A DNA stretch of 64,000 nt, from the NCBI RefSeq assembly GCF_001687365.1, contig NZ_LGLV01000017.1, positions 1 to 64,000 on the forward strand, read 5' to 3'. This DNA is from Pararhizobium polonicum. GTDB lineage: Bacteria; Pseudomonadota; Alphaproteobacteria; Rhizobiales; Rhizobiaceae. Shown here in pieces: positions 35,656 through 44,447 of the stretch. Below the pieces are notes generated by a model. That model did no database searches, was not told the origin of the DNA, and saw only the letters and a program-made list of their open reading frames with translations. The position numbers and the translations under genes were made by a program. Within the stretch, counting starts at the first letter, position 1. The number at the start of each line of letters is the position of its first letter.

Positions 35656-36198
35656 TTAGCCGCGCTTCAGGTGCTCATCGAGCCGGGGCATGATCTCGAC
35701 GAAGTTGCAGGGCATGTGCCGGTAGTCGAGCTGCTGTTTCAGGATGCCGTCCCAGGCATCGCGGCAGGCGCCGGGCGAGCCCGGCAGCACGAAGATGAAG
35801 GTGGCATTGGCAACACCGCCGGTTGCGCGCGACTGGATCGTCGAGGTGCCGATCTTATCATAGGAGATCCGGTGGAAGACCTCGGAGAAGCCGTCCATAC
35901 GCTTCTCGAACAGCGGCTCCAGCGCCTCGGGCGTCACGTCGCGGCCGGTAAAGCCCGTGCCGCCGGTGGTGATCACCACGTCGATCGCGCTGTCCAGCGT
36001 CCAGGCCTTCACCTGCGCGGCAATTTCAGCCTTGTCGTCGGGAACAATGGCACGGGCTTCCAGCCGGTGTCCGGCGTCGGTGATCCGGGCGGCCAGCGTA
36101 TCGCCGGAGCGGTCGTCGGCCAGCGTGCGCGTGTCGGAAACGGTGAGGACGGCAATGCCGACGGGAACGAAGGGGCGTGCTGCCTTAGTTTCGGTCAT
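35656..36198 (-). CDS. moaB: Molybdenum cofactor biosynthesis protein MoaB
   Basis: A 180-residue MogA/MoaB-type protein of molybdopterin biosynthesis. The molybdopterin-binding motifs TTGGTGFTGRDVTPEAL and FVLPGSPGACRDAWD are clear, as is AVLTVSDTRT at the start. The ATG at 36198 is 14 nt inside the end of ispE, an overlap that indicates one transcript. No other moa genes are adjacent. Confidence 0.93.
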   Translation of the reverse strand: MTETKAARPFVPVGIAVLTVSDTRTLADDRSGDTLAARITDAGHRLEARAIVPDDKAEIAAQVKAWTLDSAIDVVITTGGTGFTGRDVTPEALEPLFEKRMDGFSEVFHRISYDKIGTSTIQSRATGGVANATFIFVLPGSPGACRDAWDGILKQQLDYRHMPCNFVEIMPRLDEHLKRG

Positions 36199-37102
36199 GA
36201 TCGTCTGCCTTTCCACCGATGCTGCTGCAGGACAGAACGTACCAGCTCGGGTTCCGCGTTGAAAGAATGTCTGCCGCAGCGTCTCTTGCATCGGTATTGG
36301 CAAACAGCGCAAAGCAGGAGGCGCCGGAGCCCGACATCCGCACGAAGGAAGCACCGGTTTCCGCCAGCGCGCGCGACACGGCTGCGATTTCGGGCTCCAG
36401 TCCTAGGGCAGGCGGTTCCAGATCGTTGCGCAGGCCTTTCAGGGTTTCGATCCAGTCACGCCGGCCCGGCGGCATTACCAGCGGCGGGTTCGTCTTGCTG
36501 GTCAGCATCCGGAAAATCACCGGTGTCGAAACCGCCTTGCGCGGGTTGACGATCAGCATCGGAAAGGAGGGAAATTCGCTCAGCGGTTCGATATCCTCGC
36601 CGATACCGCGCGCGATCAGCGGCCGGCCTTCAAGGCACATCGGCACATCCGCGCCCAGTTTCAACGCAATCTCTTCCAGGCCACTATGATCGACCGGCAC
36701 GCCCCACAGCTCCAGCAACCCCAGAAGCGTCGCTGCCGCATCCGCGGAGCCGCCACCAATGCCGGAAGCGACCGGCAGGTTCTTTTCCAGATGGAGATGA
36801 ACCGGCCCGGCCTGAATGCCACGCTCGGCGAGATAGGCCCGTAACAGGTCGCGCGCCTTGAGAACCAGATTGCCGGCGGCGTCCGCCTCCTGCAGATCGG
36901 TGGAAAAGCGGCCGGAAAGGGTAAAACAGTCTTCCGCAGAAACGGAAAAGCCGATGCGGTCTCCCGCATCGGCGAAGGTTACGAGACTTTCGAGCAGATG
37001 GTAGCCATCCGCCCGTTGCCCGACGACATGCAGGGCCAGATTGATCTTCGCGGGGGCCACGCGGGTGAGCGCGAAGCCCGCAATCCCTGCATCTATTGTC
37101 AT
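36185..37102 (-). CDS. ispE: 4-diphosphocytidyl-2-C-methyl-D-erythritol kinase
   Basis: A 305-residue GHMP kinase of the MEP isoprenoid pathway. APAKINLALHVVGQRADGYH at the N-terminus and the ATP-binding PVASGIGGGSADAAATLLG near residue 105 are diagnostic, with RMSGSGASCFALF near the C-terminus. It lies 12 nt downstream of the TPR gene and overlaps moaB, forming a three-gene unit. Confidence 0.97.
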   Translation of the reverse strand: MTIDAGIAGFALTRVAPAKINLALHVVGQRADGYHLLESLVTFADAGDRIGFSVSAEDCFTLSGRFSTDLQEADAAGNLVLKARDLLRAYLAERGIQAGPVHLHLEKNLPVASGIGGGSADAAATLLGLLELWGVPVDHSGLEEIALKLGADVPMCLEGRPLIARGIGEDIEPLSEFPSFPMLIVNPRKAVSTPVIFRMLTSKTNPPLVMPPGRRDWIETLKGLRNDLEPPALGLEPEIAAVSRALAETGASFVRMSGSGASCFALFANTDARDAAADILSTRNPSWYVLSCSSIGGKADDHDRN

Positions 37103-37114
37103 CTTATGCCGGGA

Positions 37115-38950
37115 TCAGGATTTCTTTTCCGGCACTGTCGCGTCCGGCGTCACCTTCTTCGGCAGGGCATCGCCCGCTTCCGCGGCAGCCGGAACCTTGG
37201 CTTCGAGCGGCGGCAGGCCGCTCTCGATCTTTGCCTTGATCTTCGGGATTTCCGCTTCCTCGGGCTTCAGCGCCAGCGTCTGGTTCCACTGGAACACCGC
37301 TTCGAGCTTGCGCCCGACGCGCCAGTAGGCATCGCCCAGATGATCGTTGATGGTCGCATCGCCGGCCATCAGCTCGGCGGCGCGCTCCAGTTCGACGACG
37401 GCATCGTCGAACCGGTTCATCCGGAAGTAGGCCCAGCCAAGCGAATCGACGATGTAGCCGTCATCCGGCTTCAGATCGACCGCCTTGCGGATCATCCCAA
37501 GGCCTTCCTCGAGATTGATGTTCATGTCGACCCAGGAATAGCCGAGATAGTTCAGCACCTGCGGCTGGTCGGGGTTGAGGTCCAGCGCCTTCTTGAAGTT
37601 CGGCTCGGCCTTGTCCCAGATCTTCTGGCGCTCGTAGGCGATGCCGCGCTGGAAGAAGATCGTCCAGTCGCTGCGCTGCGGCACGGGACCGATGGCCTCG
37701 ACCGCGCGGTCGTAGACCAGTCCCATTTCCTTGTAGTCCTTGGCATCCGAAAGCACGCTGCCATAGGCGATATAGCTGCGCACATCCTTGGGATCGAGAT
37801 CGATCAGCGCCTTCAGGTGCTGCTTGGCTTCGTCCACCTTGCCGACCGAGGCGAGGCTCAGGCCCAGCTGCATTTCCGACAGCCGCCGCATCGGCGAATT
37901 TTCCGGCACGCTCTGATAGAGCGCGATCGCCCGCTCCGGCTTCTTCAGGTTTTCGGCAATGCCGCCCAGCATGACCAGGATATCGGCGCTTTCCGGATCG
38001 AGTGCCCGGGCCGTCTGCAGGTAGAGCGACACGATGTCTTCCGCGCCGTCCCGGTTCAGCGCGGCGCCGATCGAGAAGAGCACGGCGGCGGCGCCCTGCG
38101 TGGCGCTGCGGACCTGCTGATCCTGCGGCTTGCCCTCTTCGATGCTGGTGCGCAGCGCCTTCAGCGGGGCATAGTTGGTGATGAAGCCTTCGCCGACGGA
38201 AACTGCGTCCAGCGCCTTCTGCTTGTTGCCGTCGCGCGCTTCGAGCTTGGCCAGTGCGACGACCGCACGCATGAACGTATCGGGCGCGGCGCTGCCGCCT
38301 TCGCGGTCGAGAACGGCATCGTTCAGCTTCGAGCGGGCCGTGGCCTTGTCGCCGGCGGCAAGCGCAATGGCGCCCTCATGATAGGACTTGAAGATCTTGA
38401 ACCATTCCGGCCCTTGCATCGCGTCGATTGCGGCGATCGCGTCCTTCGGCTTGCCTTCGCCGGCTTTCGCCCAGCCGAGCAGCAGGCCGTTCATCAGCCG
38501 GTCGAGATCGTTGGGGCCTTCATAGTTCAGGATTTTCTGCGCATGGCGGTATTCCCGCTTGCGGATGGCCTCGACGGCGCGGGTAATCGTGGTGATGCGC
38601 TCGACGGAGCTGTCCGACTTCAATTCTTCGGCGATCTTCGCGCCGCTATTGAAATCGCCATTCATCAGGGAGGTGATCATCAGGCGCTGCTTGACGTCGA
38701 CATTGTCCGGTTCGAAATCCAGCGCCGTCCGGTAGAGCCTGGTGGCCGTGTCGAGATCATGATCGACATCGGCGGTCCGCGCGGCGAGAAACGCGCCGGA
38801 GAAACTGTTGACCGAATTCAGATCGAATGGCTTGCTTTCTTCCACCGCGGGCTTGGCTTCGTCGGCAAAGCTCGGGGCTGCGCCAGAGAAAGACGCCAAG
38901 GCCAGGAACGCTGCGCCGCTGAGCAGGCGAAGAAGGTGTTTTTGCCGCAT
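37115..38950 (-). CDS. Exported tetratricopeptide repeat protein
   Basis: A 611-residue TPR protein. A signal peptide (MRQKHLLRLLSGAAFLALAS, cleavage near FADE at about 30) exports it. TPR-like helices fill most of the rest; clear repeats include NFKKALDLNPDQPQVLNYLG, the WAYFRMNRFDDAVVELERA repeat and LKALIDLDPKDVRSYIAYGS. It resembles large periplasmic or outer-membrane TPR scaffolds commonly found upstream of ispE in rhizobia. AAAGG precedes the ATG. Partner unknown. Confidence 0.9.
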   Translation of the reverse strand: MRQKHLLRLLSGAAFLALASFSGAAPSFADEAKPAVEESKPFDLNSVNSFSGAFLAARTADVDHDLDTATRLYRTALDFEPDNVDVKQRLMITSLMNGDFNSGAKIAEELKSDSSVERITTITRAVEAIRKREYRHAQKILNYEGPNDLDRLMNGLLLGWAKAGEGKPKDAIAAIDAMQGPEWFKIFKSYHEGAIALAAGDKATARSKLNDAVLDREGGSAAPDTFMRAVVALAKLEARDGNKQKALDAVSVGEGFITNYAPLKALRTSIEEGKPQDQQVRSATQGAAAVLFSIGAALNRDGAEDIVSLYLQTARALDPESADILVMLGGIAENLKKPERAIALYQSVPENSPMRRLSEMQLGLSLASVGKVDEAKQHLKALIDLDPKDVRSYIAYGSVLSDAKDYKEMGLVYDRAVEAIGPVPQRSDWTIFFQRGIAYERQKIWDKAEPNFKKALDLNPDQPQVLNYLGYSWVDMNINLEEGLGMIRKAVDLKPDDGYIVDSLGWAYFRMNRFDDAVVELERAAELMAGDATINDHLGDAYWRVGRKLEAVFQWNQTLALKPEEAEIPKIKAKIESGLPPLEAKVPAAAEAGDALPKKVTPDATVPEKKS

Positions 38951-39216
38951 GACAAGCCTTTCGTTACGGGCGGCGCCCCTTGGCGCCGGCGCCGGATTCG
39001 CGCGGAATCAGTCCCAAATCATTAACGCATAACCCGGCAAACCGGAATCGGTTTGAGCGCAAGGCAAAACGCAATTCGACATGTTGCCGATGACTTCCGT
39101 CATATGGGGGCGGGCAGGTGGTACGGCAACACCGGTAGCATGGATGGATAGAATGGCTTTTTTGGCGCAGTGCGGCAAGAAATTCCTCTTGGGGTTCCAG
39201 CGCGGCAACTTCGCCG

Positions 39217-40236
39217 TTAGCTCACCCGCTCGATGCAGAAATCGATCACCTCAAGCAAGGCGGCCTTCCACGGAGATTCCGGCAGTGGCGCCAGTGCATC
39301 GCGGGCAATGGTGCCGTAATGCTGTGCGCGGGCGATGGTGTCGCTCAGGCCGCCGTAGCGGGTGATCAGGCCCAGTGCCTTTTCGAGGTTCTGGTCGTTG
39401 CTCTCGCCGCCTTCGATCGCCTCGCGCCAGAAGCTGCGCTCGTCCGCCGTACCGCGGCGATAGGAGAGAATGACCGGCAGGGTGATCTTGCCTTCGCGAA
39501 AATCGTCGCCGGTGTTCTTGCCGAGATCGGCGGCCTTGCCGCCGTAATCCAGCACGTCGTCGACCAGCTGGAAGGCGAGGCCGAGATTCATGCCGTAGGA
39601 TTTCAGCGCATTGCGGCTGGCCTTGTCGGTCTTGGCGACGATCGGGCCGACTTCGGCGGCGGCGGCAAACAGCGCAGCCGTCTTGGCGCGGATGACGGAG
39701 AGATAGTCGTCCTCGGTCGTCTCCATGTTCTTGGCGACGGACAGTTGCAGAACCTCGCCTTCGGCGATGACGGACGCGGCCGTCGACAGCACGTCGAGCG
39801 CCTCCAGCGAGCCGACATCGACCATCATGCGGAAGGCCTGGCCGAGCAGGAAGTCGCCGACGAGAACGCTTGCCTGGTTGCCCCAGATCATCCGTGCCGT
39901 CGATTTGCCGCGGCGCAGGTCGCTTTCATCGACGACATCGTCGTGCAGCAGCGTGGCGGTGTGCATGAACTCGACCGAGGTCGCGAGCTTGATATGGGCA
40001 TCGCCGGTAAAGCCGAACATCGCCGCCGAAGCGAGCGTCAGCATCGGGCGCAGGCGCTTGCCGCCGGATGAAATCAGATGGTTGGCCACTTCCGGAATCA
40101 TCTGGACGTCGGAACCGGCTTTGGACAGGATCAGCTGGTTGACGCGCTCCATGTCTGCCTTGGTCAGGTCGACGAGCGGCTTCACCGATGCCTGTTTGTT
40201 TTTGCTGTCTTCCAGCGGTATCACTACGCCCAACAC
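39217..40236 (-). CDS. ispB: Long-chain polyprenyl diphosphate synthase (ubiquinone side chain)
   Basis: A 339-residue trans-prenyltransferase making the octa- or decaprenyl chain of ubiquinone. Both aspartate-rich motifs are present (LLHDDVVDESDLRRG and FQLVDDVLDYGG), with SSGGKRLRPML near the start. GTG at 40236 with AGGAG 6 nt upstream is the start; the longer frame to 40365 crosses the divergent promoter. Rhizobia use Q-10, so decaprenyl is the likely product, though motifs do not set chain length. It is divergent from the DUF2007 gene. Confidence 0.93.
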   Translation of the reverse strand: MLGVVIPLEDSKNKQASVKPLVDLTKADMERVNQLILSKAGSDVQMIPEVANHLISSGGKRLRPMLTLASAAMFGFTGDAHIKLATSVEFMHTATLLHDDVVDESDLRRGKSTARMIWGNQASVLVGDFLLGQAFRMMVDVGSLEALDVLSTAASVIAEGEVLQLSVAKNMETTEDDYLSVIRAKTAALFAAAAEVGPIVAKTDKASRNALKSYGMNLGLAFQLVDDVLDYGGKAADLGKNTGDDFREGKITLPVILSYRRGTADERSFWREAIEGGESNDQNLEKALGLITRYGGLSDTIARAQHYGTIARDALAPLPESPWKAALLEVIDFCIERVS

Positions 40237-40342
40237 AAGGGACTCCTGTTCAAATTCCAGTTCGGACAATAGAAAGGGGGGCTTGTGGCGGCAAGAGGCG
40301 AATTGTCCCGCTTGTTCAAATAAGGCAGGAAAACGACCCGAA

Positions 40343-40567
40343 ATGAAGGAATTGATCCGTACCAATGACGCCGTCGTGCTCTCTTTTGCCGAAAGTCTGA
40401 TGAAGGATGCAGGTATCGGCTGCTTTATCGCCGATCAGGGCATGAGCATTCTCGAAGGGTCGCTTGGCCTGCTGCCCCGCCGGTTTCTCGTCGACGAGGA
40501 CGATGCCGACGAGGCAAGGCAGGTCCTGATCGACGCCGGGCTCGAGGCGGAATTGCGCGACGCATGA
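40343..40567 (+). CDS. DUF2007-domain protein
   Basis: A 74-residue protein matching the small DUF2007 (putative signal transducing) family: MKELIRTNDAVVLSFAESLM, with a mixed alpha/beta fold and FLVDEDDADEARQVL near the end. Family function is unknown. It overlaps the following methyltransferase start by 4 nt (ATGA), so the two are co-translated. Confidence 0.85.
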   Translation: MKELIRTNDAVVLSFAESLMKDAGIGCFIADQGMSILEGSLGLLPRRFLVDEDDADEARQVLIDAGLEAELRDA

Positions 40568-41370
40568 CGACAGCCGCCACCGAAACCATCGACAGCTTTC
40601 ACCGTGGTCAATTCCACGTGATCCAGCCGCTGGGGCAGGGGCATCGTTCCGGAATGGACGCGATGCTGCTTGCCGCGCTGGTTGCCTCGGCCAAGCCTTG
40701 CCGTATCGCCGATCTCGGCGCCGGAGCCGGTGCTGCCGGCATGGCCGTCGCGTCGCGGCTGGAAAATGCGGAGGTCCTGCTGGTCGAGCGTTCGCCGCTG
40801 ATGGCGCAGTTCGCCCGCAGGGGCCTGGCGCTGGCGGAAAATGCCCGTTTCAGTGCCCGCGTCTCGGTGCTCGAGGCCGATGTTTCGCTCACCGGCCGGG
40901 CGCGGGTTGCAGCCGGGCTCGCCGACGACAGTTTCGATCACGTCATCATGAACCCGCCCTTCAACGACGCCTCCGACCGCACGACGCCGGATGCGCTGAA
41001 GGCCGAGGCGCATGCGATGACGGACGGCCTGTTCGATACCTGGATCCGCACGGCGGGCGCCATCGTCAAGCCGGGCGGGCAATTGTCGCTGATCGCACGG
41101 CCGGAATCGATCGCCGAGATCATTTCCGCCTGCGGCCGTCGTTTCGGCGGTATCGAGATCACGCCACTGCATCCGCGCGCCGGCGAAAACGCGGTGCGCA
41201 TCCTCGTCACGGCGATCAAGCAGAGCCGCGCACGGCTGACGCTGCGGGCGCCGCTGGTCATGCATGAAGAAGAGACGCACAGATTCGCCGCTCTGGTCGA
41301 CGACCTGAACAACGGCCGTGTTTCCTATGGGCGGCAAACGGCAACCCGGCAGCGGGTTCTTCCGCGATAA
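40564..41370 (+). CDS. TrmN6/YfiC-like N6-adenine methyltransferase
   Basis: A 268-residue SAM-dependent methyltransferase. The AdoMet motif is IADLGAGAGAAGMAVASR and the catalytic motif NPPF (VIMNPPFNDASDRT) is that of exocyclic adenine methyltransferases. GHRSGMDAMLLAALV is typical of the TrmN6 (tRNA1Val A37) group, which is the best assignment. It is coupled to the DUF2007 gene upstream. Confidence 0.88.
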   Translation: MTTAATETIDSFHRGQFHVIQPLGQGHRSGMDAMLLAALVASAKPCRIADLGAGAGAAGMAVASRLENAEVLLVERSPLMAQFARRGLALAENARFSARVSVLEADVSLTGRARVAAGLADDSFDHVIMNPPFNDASDRTTPDALKAEAHAMTDGLFDTWIRTAGAIVKPGGQLSLIARPESIAEIISACGRRFGGIEITPLHPRAGENAVRILVTAIKQSRARLTLRAPLVMHEEETHRFAALVDDLNNGRVSYGRQTATRQRVLPR

Positions 41371-41411
41371 CAGATGAAAATCCGTAATATTAAGCTATAT
41401 TGAAATCCTGT

Positions 41412-41426
41412 TAGACGGGGCGTCTA
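41412..41426. promoter_or_regulatory. Inverted repeat upstream of the methionine-rich gene
   Basis: TAGACG (41412-41417), GGG, CGTCTA (41421-41426) is a perfect 6-bp inverted repeat in an AT-rich leader 117 bp before the ATG, and a possible operator. Confidence 0.35.
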
Positions 41427-41543
41427 TTCTATTGGAGGAAAAAAGAGTAGAACTATTTTTTATATTGTGACGTTGAATTGGTTGATCTATCTCAAAAATC
41501 ACTCAGGCACGAAATGCCGCCAACGCACCCCGGAGAGAGCCCC

Positions 41544-41927
41544 ATGAACCCCGCCATGAACATGATGCCGATGATGAACAACATGATGCCGATGAACCCG
41601 ATGATGGGCGGCATGATGAACCCAATGATGGGTGGAATGATGAACCCGATGATGCCGATGATGGGTGGCATGCCGATGATGAACGGCATGATGCCAATGA
41701 TGGGCGGCATGCCCATGATGAACGGCATGATGATGCCGATGATGATGGGCATGATGACCTGCACGATGACGGCAGACGGCATGACATGCGAAATGAAGCC
41801 GATGGACGGCATGGACAAGGACATGTTCATGGAATGCTGCAAGCGCATGATGTCCATGATGTCGGGCGGCATGCCGATGATGATGATGTGCGGTGGCATG
41901 ATGATGTGCTGCACGATGGCCGCCTGA
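41544..41927 (+). CDS. Extremely methionine-rich protein
   Basis: A 127-residue protein in which about 59 residues are Met (46%) and seven are Cys. ATG at 41544 has CGGAGAGAG directly upstream. The first two thirds consist of imperfect repeats of MNPMMGGM and PMMNGMMPMMGGM (24-39 nt units). The last third alternates Met with Cys, Asp and Lys (TCTMTADGMTCEMKPMDGMD, ECCKRMM, MCGGMMMCC). There is no signal peptide. Met/Cys density of this kind is known from copper(I)-handling segments and from oxidant-scavenging roles; which applies here is unknown. A terminator follows. The antisense His-rich frame is an artefact of ATG/CAT complementarity. Confidence 0.85.
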   Translation: MNPAMNMMPMMNNMMPMNPMMGGMMNPMMGGMMNPMMPMMGGMPMMNGMMPMMGGMPMMNGMMMPMMMGMMTCTMTADGMTCEMKPMDGMDKDMFMECCKRMMSMMSGGMPMMMMCGGMMMCCTMAA

Positions 41928-41953
41928 GGCGCCCGTCAGCTCAAGCATTATCA

Positions 41954-41980
41954 GGGCCTCCGGTTTCGGGGGCCCTTTTT
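41954..41980 (+). terminator. Terminator of the methionine-rich gene
   Basis: GGGCCTCCG (41954-41962) pairs with CGGGGGCCC (41967-41975) with one mismatch, followed by TTTTT. Confidence 0.8.
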
Positions 41981-42026
41981 CGTTTCTGCCCGATTACGTC
42001 TCTGTCGTCATCGCAAGAGTGAGGCG

Positions 42027-42650
42027 CTACGTCCCCACGTGCTCGGCATAGCTGGTGACGAGGTAAAGGATGGCTTCGGTGCCGGTCATGTTGCGGTAGG
42101 TGTGAACGACGTCGGCATCGAACAGCACGGCGTCGCCTTCGCCGAGAATTTGCGGCGGGTGCTTGCCTGCGATGATTTCCACGGTTCCCTGGGAAACGAT
42201 CAGGTTTTCCACCGTGCCGTGCTGGTGCGCTTCGGCGATTTCCGCGTGATGCGGTGCGATCCTCAGTTCGTAGAATTCCACCTTGCGCTCGCTCTCGAAG
42301 GGGAAGAGAGCGCGGGTCTGGAACTTGCCTTCCGAAGAGGACAGGATCTTCGATTTTGCCCGGGTCAGCGAGAAGAAGGTTGTTTCGTCACGTTCGGTGA
42401 TCAGGGATCCGCAGGGAACGTCGAGCGCCAGAGCGATCTTTGAGAGAATGCTGATCGTCGGGCTGCTCTTGCCGGTTTCGATCTGGCCGAGCATGGCGCG
42501 GCTGACACCGGAAATCTTGGCGAGCCGATCGAGCGAATATCCGCGGCGGGTGCGCAGCCGCCGCAGGTTGCGCCCGGTCAGCGCCGCTATTTCGTCGGCG
42601 GGATCGATCTTGAGCTCATCCGCCAGCTGCAGCAGCGGGCTAGGCGCCAT
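42027..42650 (-). CDS. XRE-family regulator with C-terminal cupin domain
   Basis: A 207-residue regulator. Helix-turn-helix of the Cro/CI type spans about residues 25-82 (LRRLRTRRGYSLDRLAKISG, SRAMLGQIETGKSSPTIS). A cupin (about 115-200: HQHGTVENLIVSQGTVEII, DADVVHTYRN) probably senses a small molecule or metal. Its start overlaps the preceding small membrane protein gene by 11 nt, so the two are co-expressed. It is convergent with the methionine-rich gene, whose 3' end is 100 bp away. Confidence 0.9.
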   Translation of the reverse strand: MAPSPLLQLADELKIDPADEIAALTGRNLRRLRTRRGYSLDRLAKISGVSRAMLGQIETGKSSPTISILSKIALALDVPCGSLITERDETTFFSLTRAKSKILSSSEGKFQTRALFPFESERKVEFYELRIAPHHAEIAEAHQHGTVENLIVSQGTVEIIAGKHPPQILGEGDAVLFDADVVHTYRNMTGTEAILYLVTSYAEHVGT

Positions 42651-42816
42651 GACCCATCATCATGACCGGCATGAAACCCCAGAAGGGCACCCATACGAAC
42701 ATCGGCTGCATCGCAACGGCAGGGCGTGCGAGCGTGGCAACGGGGGCGGCATCCGCCTTGGCGCGCGATTGCCGATAGGTTTGCAAGTCGATGACCGTCG
42801 CCGTATGGGCTGCCAT
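42640..42816 (-). CDS. Small Met/Trp-rich membrane protein
   Basis: A 58-residue protein. ATG at 42816 has AGGAG 7 nt upstream, a good start signal. A polar N-terminal half with DLQTYRQSRAK is followed by a single hydrophobic C-terminal segment MFVWVPFWGFMPVMMMGHGA. No family recognised. It overlaps the XRE-cupin gene downstream (11 nt) and lies opposite the methionine-rich gene, so both products share an unusual Met-rich character. Confidence 0.7.
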   Translation of the reverse strand: MAAHTATVIDLQTYRQSRAKADAAPVATLARPAVAMQPMFVWVPFWGFMPVMMMGHGA

Positions 42817-43058
42817 GAAAGTCTCCTGCTGGAACTGCTGCCTGAAATCTATAATTTTTATCGATTTCGGCACAGGCCACGCCGTTCAATCTTGCGGCTG
42901 GAAGCGAAATCTTTTGCCAATCCCGGATCGATTGCCGCAAAGCACTTTCCGGCGACACTGGGGCGCGAAGCAGAAATGATCGCCCCGGCCATTGCGTTTG
43001 CCGCGCCAATGCATACATGCCAACTCGCACAATGATTGAATGAATGCAGGGAGTTCAG

Positions 43059-43925
43059 ATGGCCGGATTGTTCAGAAAGCTGTTGCCGAAGCGTTTTCGC
43101 AAGGAAGGCGTGACGATCCCGGTCGTCAGGCTGCACGGCGCGATCATGGCGGGCGGCAGCCAGTTTCGCCCGGCGCTGAACCTTGCGACGATTGCGCCGG
43201 TGCTTGAAAAAGCCTTCTCGATGAAGGATGCGCCGGCCGTTGCCATCTCGGTCAATTCCCCCGGCGGCTCGCCCGTTCAGTCGCGGCTGATCTACCAGCG
43301 CATCCGGGATCTGGCAGAGGAAAAGAAGAAACGCGTCATCATCTTCGTCGAGGATGTCGCAGCCTCCGGCGGTTACATGATCGCGCTGGCCGGCGATGAG
43401 ATCATTGCCGATCCGACTTCGATCGTCGGTTCGATCGGCGTCGTGTCCGGCGGCTTCGGCTTTCCCGAGCTATTGAAGAAGATCGGCGTCGAACGGCGTG
43501 TCTATACGGCCGGCTCCAACAAGGTGATGCTCGATCCCTTCCAGCCGGAAAAGGAAAAGGACATCGAGTTCCTCAAAGGCCTGCAGCTTGAAATCCACGA
43601 TGTCTTCATCGGCATGGTCAAGGCGCGGCGCGGCCATCTGCTGGCCGATACGCCGGATATCTTCTCCGGCCTGTTCTGGAGCGGGCGGCGCGGCCAGGAG
43701 CTCGGGCTGGTCGACAGTCTCGGCGACATGCGCGGCGAGATGAAGAAGCGTTTTGGCGAGAAAACCCGGCTGCAGCTGGTTTCCGCCTCGCGCGGCCTGT
43801 TCGGCCGCCGCCAGCCGGGGGCTTCGCTTGCCGGCGGAATGGCCGAGCGTTTTGCCGTCTCCGCCGTTTCCGGCCTTGCCGAGGTGGCGGAAGAAAGAGC
43901 ATTATGGGGCCGCTTCGGCCTTTGA
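43059..43925 (+). CDS. S49-family peptidase (SppA/SohB-like)
   Basis: A 288-residue signal-peptide-peptidase-type serine protease. The catalytic Ser103 lies in EDVAASGGYMIAL and the general base Lys155 in AGSNKVMLDPF; the 52-residue separation equals that of the Ser/Lys dyad in Bacillus SppA. VNSPGGSP is the oxyanion region. The ATG at 43059 has GGGAG upstream. No N-terminal membrane segment is obvious (basic MAGLFRKLLPKRFRK start), so it may attach peripherally. It is followed 25 nt later by a small membrane protein gene. Confidence 0.92.
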   Translation: MAGLFRKLLPKRFRKEGVTIPVVRLHGAIMAGGSQFRPALNLATIAPVLEKAFSMKDAPAVAISVNSPGGSPVQSRLIYQRIRDLAEEKKKRVIIFVEDVAASGGYMIALAGDEIIADPTSIVGSIGVVSGGFGFPELLKKIGVERRVYTAGSNKVMLDPFQPEKEKDIEFLKGLQLEIHDVFIGMVKARRGHLLADTPDIFSGLFWSGRRGQELGLVDSLGDMRGEMKKRFGEKTRLQLVSASRGLFGRRQPGASLAGGMAERFAVSAVSGLAEVAEERALWGRFGL

Positions 43926-43950
43926 GCGATAGAAGAAAAACGGGGGACGC

Positions 43951-44139
43951 ATGCCGCAATTGATACTTCTGCTGCTGTTTGCAGCCGTTGCCTGGATGGG
44001 CTACCGCAAATTCGTGGCCGACGCCGAAAAGCTTGCCCGCCGCCAGAAGGAAGCACGCCGCCAGCAGGAAACCGGCACGCAGGGAACGCTGGTCAAGGAC
44101 CCGGTGACGGGGGAGTACCGGCTGAAGAAGCCGGAGTGA
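43951..44139 (+). CDS. Small single-pass membrane protein
   Basis: A 62-residue protein with one N-terminal membrane helix (LILLLLFAAVAWMGYRKF), a basic/Gln amphipathic stretch and the tail TLVKDPVTGEYRLKKPE. GGGGGA precedes the ATG. It follows the S49 peptidase closely and is probably co-transcribed. Similar small proteins occur in rhizobia; function unknown. Confidence 0.75.
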   Translation: MPQLILLLLFAAVAWMGYRKFVADAEKLARRQKEARRQQETGTQGTLVKDPVTGEYRLKKPE

Positions 44140-44176
44140 TGTTATTCTTGGTGATCTTTGAGTTTTCGCATCGAGT

Positions 44177-44205
44177 ATGATATACACTTTCCCATCGTAT
44201 ATCAT
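44177..44205. promoter_or_regulatory. vapBC operator
   Basis: ATGATATAC (44177-44185) and GTATATCAT (44197-44205) form a perfect 9-bp inverted repeat, 11 nt apart, ending 11 nt before the antitoxin ATG. This is a typical autoregulation site for a VapBC complex. Confidence 0.75.
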
Positions 44206-44216
44206 GGGGTTCTTCG

Positions 44217-44447
44217 ATGCAGGTTTCTAAGTGGGGAAACAGTCTCGCTATCCGCATTCCTTCTTCGGTGGTCGAGACCTTGCAGTTGAAAGAAGGCGAT
44301 GAGGTGGCCGTCCGGATTGTGGGCGAGCGCGACTTCGAAATCGAACATGACCGGACTCGAGAAAAGGCGCTTGCGCGTATAAAGGCTTTTGCCAAGCGCT
44401 TGCCTCCCGATTGGCAATTCGATCGTGACGAGGCGAATGCACGGTGA
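44217..44447 (+). CDS. vapB: AbrB/MazE-type antitoxin (VapB)
   Basis: A 76-residue antitoxin. The SpoVT/AbrB swapped-hairpin DNA-binding fold is at the N-terminus (MQVSKWGNSLAIRIPSSVVE, LKEGDEV) and the C-terminal tail (about 50-76) should wrap the toxin. It overlaps the toxin start by 4 nt (GTGA), and a palindromic operator lies upstream. Confidence 0.9.
   Translation: MQVSKWGNSLAIRIPSSVVETLQLKEGDEVAVRIVGERDFEIEHDRTREKALARIKAFAKRLPPDWQFDRDEANAR

Noticed and set aside
41499..41948. His-rich antisense frame over the methionine-rich gene
   Set aside because: CAT is the reverse complement of ATG, so His richness is an automatic by-product.
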